Shown here: piece by piece, positions 33,758 to 40,764 of the stretch | Numbering within the stretch: the first letter of the stretch is position 1 | Layout of the letters: every line of letters begins with the position of its first letter | NCBI GenBank assembly: GCA_035508495.1 | Contig: DATJMX010000010.1 | Span: forward strand, 22,051-86,050 | Length of the DNA: 64,000 bases | Direction of reading: 5' to 3' | Origin: Candidatus Binataceae bacterium | GTDB taxonomy: Bacteria > Desulfobacterota > Binatia > Binatales > Binataceae | Program-made: the position numbers and the translations under genes | Notes under the pieces: model-generated | What the model saw: the letters and a program-made list of their open reading frames with translations, nothing else | Told to the model about the DNA's origin: nothing | Database searches by the model: none

Positions 33758-34234
33758 ATGACTGAGCAAGGCCCGACCCGCGGCGATACCGAGACGAGTC
33801 GCGGGTCGCTTTCCTCCCATAGCATCTTTGAACCCGGACGCCTGATGCCCGAGCAGTACGACGATCTCGTGCGCCGGCGCCGCGTAATCGATGGCGAGAA
33901 ACGCCTGATGCTCGCCGTACTCGAGGACGCGATCCGGACCTACCTGCGCAACATGAACGCCAAGGACGGCGAGCGGCGGCGCGAATTTCTCGAGGTCAAG
34001 AACTGGTTCCATTCGGAGCGCCTCGGCCAGGGCAATCAGACCGTGTTCAGCTTTGAGAACTTATGCGAGACCCTCGGTATCGAACCGGTCTCGTTGCGCC
34101 AACGGCTGCGAGCGATGACGCTCGACGATCTGCCCGCGCGACGTTACCAAAACCGGCGGCATCGCCCGCTGTCGAGTCTTCGGTTTGCCAATGACCGCCC
34201 GCCGCGTCAGGCGGCGCGGTCGCTCGGGAACTGA
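33758..34234 (+). CDS. Uncharacterised HTH-like EPS regulator, copy B
   Basis: 158 residues, paralogue of the protein at 19021-19536. Shared elements in order are KRLMLAVLEDAIRTYLRNM, FLEVKNWFHSERL, FSFENLCETLGIEPVSLRQRL and a basic tail. It lies 14 bp upstream of nucleotidyltransferase copy B and at the head of the plus-strand part of the polysaccharide island. ATG at 33758 follows CGAGGAGTGCGCG. The 203-bp upstream gap shows no convincing sigma-54 site, unlike copy A. Confidence 0.62.
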   Translation: MTEQGPTRGDTETSRGSLSSHSIFEPGRLMPEQYDDLVRRRRVIDGEKRLMLAVLEDAIRTYLRNMNAKDGERRREFLEVKNWFHSERLGQGNQTVFSFENLCETLGIEPVSLRQRLRAMTLDDLPARRYQNRRHRPLSSLRFANDRPPRQAARSLGN

Positions 34235-34248
34235 GGAGACGCCGCAAG

Positions 34249-35175
34249 ATGAACCCGCGCGCCGAACGTTTTGCATTGATTTTGGCGGGCGGCGATGGAT
34301 CGCGGCTGAAATCGCTCACCCGTAAAATCTCGGGACACGACGTACCGAAACAGTTCTGTCCCGTGCTTGGCGAGCTGACCCTGCTGCAGCAGACGCTGGA
34401 GCGAATCGCTCTGCTGATTCCGCGTGAAAACACGCTCGCGTCGGTGACGCGAGCGCACTCGCGATTCTACGAGCCCCAACTCGATTGTGTCGCCAGCGCC
34501 AACATCGCGGTGCAACCTTCGAATCGCGGCACGGCCGCGGCGATTTTGTATCCGCTGATGAAACTGGCGGCGACCGCCGCCGAAGCATCGGTTGCGATCT
34601 TTCCATCCGATCATTTCGTCAGTGACGATCCAGCCTTTATGCACTACGTAGATAGTGCCTTGTGCGCGACCGACGAATTGCCCGATCTCATCGCGATGCT
34701 GGGTATTCGCGCGCGCAGTCCCGAAACCGGTTACGGATGGATCGAACCGGGCGATGAGCTCGCGGCCGGCGGAACGCGGCTGCATCGCGTGCGCCGCTTC
34801 TTCGAGAAGCCCGAGCGCGAGTTCGCGAACGAGCTGATGCACGCGGGCTGTCTCTGGAACAGTTTCGTGATGGCGGCGCGCGTCTCGACCATCATCCGCA
34901 CGATCGCGATGGCATTGCCGGGCCTCTTCGTTCAATTCTCTGCGGTGCGGCCTGTCCTCGATACGATGTTCGAGCGGGAAACGATGCGCCGTCTGTATAA
35001 CGATCTGCCCTCGGTGAACTTCTCTGAGCAGGTGCTGGCAAGTAATCCAGGCAACCTGGCGGTGATTACTGTTTCCGACGTCGAGTGGAGTGATCTCGGC
35101 GAATCTGATCGCGTAATGGCAACTCTGGCCAAGCTGAAAGTGCGTCCGGGCTGGGCAGGTTCAGCGCCTGTGTAA
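34249..35175 (+). CDS. Mannose-1-phosphate guanylyltransferase-like nucleotidyltransferase, copy B
   Basis: 308 residues. LILAGGDGSRL, VPKQFCPVLGELTLLQQT, VQPSNRGTAAAILYPLM, FPSDHFVS and ETGYGWIEPG define the guanylyltransferase-type domain. It is collinear with copy A at 18000-18965 over the whole length, including the C-terminal SDLGE segment. It likely supplies GDP-mannose or a similar nucleotide sugar to the neighbouring exopolysaccharide genes. The ATG follows GAGGAGACGC. Confidence 0.87.
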   Translation: MNPRAERFALILAGGDGSRLKSLTRKISGHDVPKQFCPVLGELTLLQQTLERIALLIPRENTLASVTRAHSRFYEPQLDCVASANIAVQPSNRGTAAAILYPLMKLAATAAEASVAIFPSDHFVSDDPAFMHYVDSALCATDELPDLIAMLGIRARSPETGYGWIEPGDELAAGGTRLHRVRRFFEKPEREFANELMHAGCLWNSFVMAARVSTIIRTIAMALPGLFVQFSAVRPVLDTMFERETMRRLYNDLPSVNFSEQVLASNPGNLAVITVSDVEWSDLGESDRVMATLAKLKVRPGWAGSAPV

Positions 35176-35220
35176 CACAATCTCTCGCGCTGCATACCAC
35201 AGATTTGTTGCCTCCGTGCT

Positions 35221-36435
35221 GTGCCGAAAAACTCCCGCAAGCGAAAAACCGAATCGCCTGCGGCACCTCGCGCACCATGGCCGCGAGAACAGAAGATTTG
35301 CATCGCCATTATAGTGTGCGCGTTGCTGCGAGGTGCCACCCTGCGCCTGGTGAAGTTGCAGAACGTACCGCTCGCTCTCGACCTGGACGAAGCCGTCAAT
35401 AGCTACGACGCATACAGTCTTGCGCTGACTGGCAGTGATCATCGTGGCAACCATCTTCCCGTGGTGAGTCAGGGTTTCAATGACTACCGGATGGCGCTAT
35501 TCGATTACTCACTCGTTCCGATGGTGAGGATGTTCGGGCTGAAGGTCTCGCTGGTGCGCGCGGCGGCTGCGCTGTGAGCATAGTCGATATAACTGCCATC
35601 ACAGCGATTGCCTAGGTGCTGTTCGGGGCTTCCGTCGTACCTGTTTATGGACGGGCATCTGCCCTGGATCTGGTGTGGGGTCGAGAACACGACCGGCATG
35701 GCGAAGAGCGGAGTGCTGTTAGCAGGGCGGCTGGTGCTCGCAGCCGCGCCCGCGATGCTCGCGCTCCCAATGGGGGTCGGTATGCCCGATTCCGGCGCAC
35801 CGATCGATGCTGTTCCCAGTCCGGCGATTTTGTCACCTCTCGAAGCCCCGACTCCGCAGCTGACACCAAAGATCTGGATGGCGCATCCGATGTCGCGCCG
35901 CAATCTGTTCGCCTGCACACCATGGATTCTGCTCTCGGTGCTGGGCTTGACGATTTTGATCGATATGCTCGCTTCCCATCCACTGGCGCGAAACCTCACG
36001 CTCGGAGCTTTGGCGGCTTCTTTGCTATTTCACTCTGCCAGCTTTGTGAAATACTATTTTACCGAATATCCAGTTGTCACCGCGCCATACTTTCAGTATG
36101 GAATCGAGCAGGCGCTTGCTGCTGCGCATCGATTGAACAATGGCAGCGAGTTCACAATTGTTACTAAGCGAATCAATCAGCCGTATGTATATCCACTCTT
36201 TTACGATCGCTACGATCCGGAAAAATATCAGCGGGAAAACGTTCTCAAGGCAAAGGGACTGTTCGGACCGGTAGTTCGTTTCGATCACTACGTTTTCTAC
36301 GGCGCCGGCATTGCGTACAGCAAATACGATCACGGCGTGATTGTTTTTGACCCCACCGAAGTGCTTCCGGCCAAGCCGGTAACAAGAATCGATTATCCAA
36401 CGGGGAATCCTGCCTATTTTATCGTAGTGAAATAG
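35221..36435 (+). pseudogene. Broken GT39/ArnT-like membrane glycosyltransferase
   Basis: The first part (35221-35577) encodes an N-terminus typical of dolichyl-phosphate-mannose-type transferases: a membrane helix, then LDLDEAVNSYDAYSLALTG and HLPVVSQGFNDYR. It ends at TGA. About 40 bp later an LFGASVVPVYGRAS segment continues in a second frame, and a third frame from 35608 encodes the C-terminal membrane segments and a periplasmic domain (FTIVTKRINQPYVYPLFYDRYD). Most of the expected middle membrane helices are missing. Stops, frame changes and an internal deletion make this a pseudogene. Base composition is more AT-rich than in the neighbours. Confidence 0.7.
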
Positions 36436-36724
36436 CCTGTTTTTTCACCGGCAATAGGAATTGTCGCGGGCGAGCGATGGCATGCGCCTGCCGTTAAAGA
36501 TTAGATAAAGTCGCCATTGCTTAGGCTTTATTGTGCTATCGGGCGGTCTATCGATTTGACGGAAGTTACCCCGTTACTTAGATTCAGACATAGCAACGAG
36601 TCCTCACAATTTCGTAATCCCGATTAAGTGCGATTCGAATACGTATTAGGTCTTTTGCCGATTACGACGAGGGTCAAAGGAACACTATCGCGAGCTTATC
36701 TTGCTCAGAAAAACGGGGGAAACA

Positions 36725-37429
36725 GTGGACGCCGAGATTCCGGAAAATTGTCGTGCGCGCTTCGAGAACCAGCTCCGCGGTCTGGGGATACCGACTGATG
36801 CCGCCAAGGAGCTCCTCGATGGTCATCCGCTCGTCAACTATGGTCGAGACTCGACGATCTTCATGACCGGCACTCCCGCCGACATCATGTTTGCCGTCGT
36901 TTCGGGCTGGGTGCGTGTTTACTACAGCATCGGCTCACGTCGGATTCTCGCCAAGCTCGCAGGTCCTGGCGATGTGATCGGCCACATGGAAACTCCACGA
37001 GAGGGCGGTCCGGGACGAAGGATTTTCGAAGCCTACAGCCTTGGCAAATGCACCGTCGCGCTGGTCACGCGTGAGCATCTCGTCAGTGTGCTGCAACGCG
37101 TCGAGCGCGACGCCCTGATTCAGATCATGACTCGGCTCAATGGTTACTGGTCGATTGTCGCCAAGCGGCTCCTGACGATGCTGTTGCTGTCGTTTCGCGA
37201 GCGGTTGGAGTTTGTGCTCCACGAGCTGGCGCGCGACTTCGGCGTTCGTGACGCGCGCGGGGTGCTGCTGCGGCCGGAACTCGGTCACGACGATTTGGCC
37301 GACATGATCGGTAGCTCACGTCCGATGGTGACGCGCCTGCTTGGCGAGATGAGCGATCAGGGCCTGGTGACGCGTTGCGGCCGCAACCTGGTGCTGCTCG
37401 ACCATCGCGGCATTCACGTTGCGGCCTGA
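36725..37429 (+). CDS. Crp/Fnr-family transcriptional regulator
   Basis: 234 residues: cyclic-nucleotide-binding-like beta-barrel (VNYGRDSTIFMTGTPADIMFAVVSGWVRV), dimerisation helix, and C-terminal winged helix with recognition segment HDDLADMIGSSRPMVTRLLGEM. No N-terminal Fe-S cysteines are present. The GTG at 36725 is preferred because GGGGGAAACA precedes it; a TTG at 36701 extends the frame. The 289-bp AT-rich upstream gap contains no recognisable gene. Its position before the sulfotransferase and facing the beta-helix genes suggests a role in polysaccharide control. Confidence 0.9.
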   Translation: MDAEIPENCRARFENQLRGLGIPTDAAKELLDGHPLVNYGRDSTIFMTGTPADIMFAVVSGWVRVYYSIGSRRILAKLAGPGDVIGHMETPREGGPGRRIFEAYSLGKCTVALVTREHLVSVLQRVERDALIQIMTRLNGYWSIVAKRLLTMLLLSFRERLEFVLHELARDFGVRDARGVLLRPELGHDDLADMIGSSRPMVTRLLGEMSDQGLVTRCGRNLVLLDHRGIHVAA

Positions 37430-37467
37430 GCGCGGCGGACCTCGCGCGACGCGGCTGGAGGATTGCC

Positions 37468-38376
37468 ATGAGCCATTCGAATGGACTGGGTAATGATCGT
37501 CACGAGTTCCGCGACACGCCACCGGTTCGCGCTGAATTTGCTGCCCTGCCTGATGTGATTGCAATCGGTCCGCCGCGCACCGCGACGACCTGGATGCATC
37601 GCATTCTTAAGGGCCACCTCAACCTGGCGGAATCAGTCAAAGAGACACGGTTCTTCGACTTGCGCTATGCGAACGGAATGGCATGGTACGCAGCGCATTT
37701 TCGCAATGCTCGCGCAGGGCTTCCCACGGCTGAGATCGCTCCGACGTATTTCTACTCGTCCGACGCGCGATTTCGGATCGCAGAGCGGCTGCCCGACGTG
37801 CGCATCGTTGCAACGTTTCGCGATCCGGTCGAGCGGCTCTTTTCTCTCTACAAATTGAAGTGCGCTTCGGGGAAGATCACCGACAGCTTCGAAGCCGCCG
37901 TGGAATCTGATGACGAGATGCGCGAGTCCGCGCGATACGGCTATCACCTGGCTGAATGGATAAGCATGTTCGGGCGTAACCGGGTCCTCATCCTGATTTA
38001 CGAGGACCTGCTGAGCGACCCGCAAACCTTCGTCGATCAACTTTGCGATTTCGTAGGGATCGAGCGATTCGAAGTCGATGCCGACATGCAGCAGAAAGAA
38101 AACTCCACTGATGCCGCGGTCGCGCCACGAATGGCGTGGTGGACCAAGCTCGGCGTGTCAGCCTCGGAGTGGATGCGATCGCATCGCTTCGATCGCACGA
38201 TGGCTGTCGTCAGAGCCACTCGGGTGAGGCGGCTCTTTTTCGGCAGCGGACCTGAGTTGCCGACTCTCAATCCGACCTTCGTTCGCGAGCTCCACAAGCA
38301 ACTGCGGCCGCAGGTTGAAGCAGTGGAACGAGCGATCGGCCACGAAATTCCAGCCTGGCGTCCTTCTGCTCTCTAG
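37468..38376 (+). CDS. PAPS-dependent sulfotransferase
   Basis: 302 residues. The 5'-phosphosulfate-binding loop is IGPPRTATTWMHRIL near residue 34. The 3'-phosphate-binding strand and helix are VATFRDPVERLFSLYKLK. The remaining fold (FDLRYANGMAWYAAHF, LILIYEDLLSDPQTFVDQLCDFVG) matches carbohydrate sulfotransferases. It transfers sulfate from PAPS to a hydroxyl or amine, here plausibly on the exopolysaccharide. ATG at 37468 is preceded by GGAGG. It lies 38 bp after the Crp/Fnr gene and ends at a terminator. Confidence 0.9.
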   Translation: MSHSNGLGNDRHEFRDTPPVRAEFAALPDVIAIGPPRTATTWMHRILKGHLNLAESVKETRFFDLRYANGMAWYAAHFRNARAGLPTAEIAPTYFYSSDARFRIAERLPDVRIVATFRDPVERLFSLYKLKCASGKITDSFEAAVESDDEMRESARYGYHLAEWISMFGRNRVLILIYEDLLSDPQTFVDQLCDFVGIERFEVDADMQQKENSTDAAVAPRMAWWTKLGVSASEWMRSHRFDRTMAVVRATRVRRLFFGSGPELPTLNPTFVRELHKQLRPQVEAVERAIGHEIPAWRPSAL

Positions 38377-38398
38377 CGTGCTCGGCTAGCATTGAGCG

Positions 38399-38435
38399 GC
38401 GCCGCTGCGGAACGTTCGCGGCGGCGCTTTCGTTT
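38399..38435 (+). terminator. Rho-independent terminator
   Basis: An 11-bp GC-rich stem (GCGCCGC at 38399-38405 pairing GCGGCGC at 38421-38427, extended by four more pairs including one G-T) with loop GAACGTT, followed by TTTCGTTT. It closes the Crp/sulfotransferase unit. Confidence 0.75.
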
Positions 38436-39206
38436 GCCGGCCGTCGGTTTCGCGTCTTCAGGCCTTCTTTCTCCTCTGCTCGGAACACATTGATGAACTA
38501 GAGCTGCTTTTGCCTCCTTGCAATTAACTCCGAACGTCGCCATAAGAGACAGCGTCGCTTGGCAACAGAGAGGCGACGAAAGCGAGGATCCGGGGGAATG
38601 GCAAAACTTGCGGACGGTCTTGAGAAGAGGGGCGCAGGCTCCCGGACTGCGCTCACGCGCACCGGCAGCCGGCCAGGAAAAACATAATGGTCGTTTGCTG
38701 AATGGTTCGTGTTTGCGGATAGGGCGCGGAGGGGGGGCGAGCGGTAGAGGGTGCCGCTGAGAGATAGACGGAACACGCCGAGCTTCAGCCGGTGTTCGTT
38801 CTGCCCGCCTGCATCACTGACTGGAAACCTAATCGGTCTTTGGCTTAGTAGCGATGCCGCTGTTCGATGGCACGATCGCGAGACCTTGCCTTGGCGCCGG
38901 ACCCGTCTATTCCGCCCGTTTAGGAAAACTCATTTCCTTTGCGGCGATAGTCATTCGATGGCCCATTACAAGCCGCTCGCCGACACAGCGAATCCCTTTC
39001 AAAATATATAATGCGCCCGGAGGTCCACTTCGCGCGTGTTATTCTAGTCAAACTCAGAGAAATGATGTTTCGTTCTCCTTCGCGTTTGTATCAAGTTGGA
39101 GCACGCGGTCTCTGCGCAAAAACTAGTATGAATCGGATCGGTGCACATCGTCGCTCGGATAGTTCATGGCTCGCGAGTTGCTCTATTGGGCTTCAGGACG
39201 GTGACG
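38436..39206. other. Long gene-free region upstream of the beta-helix gene
   Basis: About 770 bp without a supportable gene on either strand; the short open frames lack ribosome sites and family features. The last 250 bp are AT-richer (for example AAAATATATAATGCG near 39000, containing a TATAAT box) and probably hold the promoter of the beta-helix gene. Confidence 0.5.
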
Positions 39207-40712
39207 ATGATGAAAACAAAATCCTCTCTCAGTCTGAGTATCCTGGCGCTTGGGATGTGTTTGTTTTCGGCCGCGCGATCGGCGAATGCGGCCAGTTACT
39301 ATGTAGATCCAGCCGGTAACGATTCGAACCCCGGCAGCAGCTCTGCTGCTCCGTGGAAGACACTCGCCAAAGTCAGCGGATGGGTATTTCAGCCGGGCGA
39401 TGTGATCTATTTGAAGCGCGGCGGCCTCTGGCGTGAAACGCTTACCCCCAAGAGCAGCGGGACCGCTGCGAAACCTGTCACATTCACCGCCTATGGGACC
39501 GGCGCACTTCCAATAATCAATGGTTCCAATCTTGTGACGGGATGGGAAGTCAGCACGGGCGCCACCTACCAGGCCGCACTGAATAGCGCACCCTACAACG
39601 TATACAGCGATGGTCAGCCGGAGTGGGGGCTGACAATGGCGAATTCGGTGTCGGCGATGACGGCCGGAAGCTGGTACTACAACGGCAGCACCTTGTACGT
39701 GCGGCTCGCGGACGGATCAAATCCGGCCAACCACCAGATCGAGGCGGCCATTCGTCAGAACGGAATCTTCGTCAACGGTGCGGGCTCGAATAACAACCGG
39801 GTCGCATCCGCGACTTTCAACTTCTCCGCCGGCAGCAGCGGTCAAGGTGGCAACGCGACCGCCTATATCAACTACATCACCATCGATAGCATTATGACCG
39901 AGCGGACCGGAAACTATGGTATCCAGTTCTACGATTCGGTCGCTCCGCTAATCAGCAATTGCATGCTCATCCAGAACGGAACCGGGCAACAGGACCTGGG
40001 CTACTACAACGCTCTCTATGCTGACATTGCTCCGAACGCAATCTACAAAGGCAATACCGTGTTGTATGGCGGTGGTCACAACGCAATTCAGATGCAGCGC
40101 GCGGACGGCGGCCAGATATTGAACAATACCGTTACTGAATGGAATCACAACGGTATAGACGTGAAGCTTTCCAAGAATATCCTGGTCCAGGGCAACACCG
40201 TTCACGATGCCAGCGTGGGATCCGGGCTTTATACTGAATACGTAGTGAACTACGACGCCGTGGAGAACATCATCTACAACGCGCCGATGGCAATCCAGCC
40301 CAATTTGCAGACGAGTGCGTATATCTACAACAACTCGATGATGAATACGACGCAGGGCGGAATTTATCTCGGACCCGCCAATGGCGGCAGCGCTGAGGTC
40401 GAGAACAACATCACGATGGGCACCGTCATGGCGCTGCAGAATGCCGGCGGCTATGCCTTGACCGAAGACTATAATGACTGGGGACCGGCGTCTCAGACGA
40501 CGCAGGTAAAGCTAGGTCCTTCTGCGGTCAATGCAACGAAATTAATGACGATGGCGGGTCATAACAACGACATCAGCGCCAATCCGATGTGGGTATCGGC
40601 TCCGACGAAATTTACACTGCAGCCCGCCTCGCCATGCGTGAACGCCGGGACCGACGTCGATCTGCCGTATAAGGGCAAAGCCCCGGACATGGGTGCGGTG
40701 GAAAGCTACTAG
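39207..40712 (+). CDS. Secreted right-handed parallel beta-helix protein (lyase/epimerase-like)
   Basis: 501 residues. A Sec signal peptide (SILALGMCLFSAARSANA) leads into SYYVDPAGNDSNPGSSS, a beta-jelly-like entry segment, and then repeated parallel beta-helix coils with N-rich ladders (ILNNTVTEWNHNGIDVK, ILVQGNTVHDASVGSG). The C-terminus NAGTDVDLPYKGKAPDMGAVE is the choice-of-anchor/DUF5123-like tail common in these proteins. The family includes polysaccharide lyases and uronate epimerases. The whole sequence aligns with the C-terminal half of the convergent gene at 40765-43593. ATG-ATG at 39207/39210. Confidence 0.85.
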   Translation: MMKTKSSLSLSILALGMCLFSAARSANAASYYVDPAGNDSNPGSSSAAPWKTLAKVSGWVFQPGDVIYLKRGGLWRETLTPKSSGTAAKPVTFTAYGTGALPIINGSNLVTGWEVSTGATYQAALNSAPYNVYSDGQPEWGLTMANSVSAMTAGSWYYNGSTLYVRLADGSNPANHQIEAAIRQNGIFVNGAGSNNNRVASATFNFSAGSSGQGGNATAYINYITIDSIMTERTGNYGIQFYDSVAPLISNCMLIQNGTGQQDLGYYNALYADIAPNAIYKGNTVLYGGGHNAIQMQRADGGQILNNTVTEWNHNGIDVKLSKNILVQGNTVHDASVGSGLYTEYVVNYDAVENIIYNAPMAIQPNLQTSAYIYNNSMMNTTQGGIYLGPANGGSAEVENNITMGTVMALQNAGGYALTEDYNDWGPASQTTQVKLGPSAVNATKLMTMAGHNNDISANPMWVSAPTKFTLQPASPCVNAGTDVDLPYKGKAPDMGAVESY

Positions 40713-40735
40713 CTATAGACGCGAAATCTGCGCGA

Positions 40736-40763
40736 AACGCCCCGGGAGATCTCGGGGCGTTTT
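40736..40763. terminator. Bidirectional terminator
   Basis: AACGCCCCG (40736-40744) and CGGGGCGTT (40753-40761) form a 9-bp stem with an 8-nt loop. T-rich sequence follows on the plus strand, and AA-bearing flanks supply U on the other. It sits in the convergent gap between the two beta-helix genes. Confidence 0.8.
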
Positions 40764-40764
40764 C

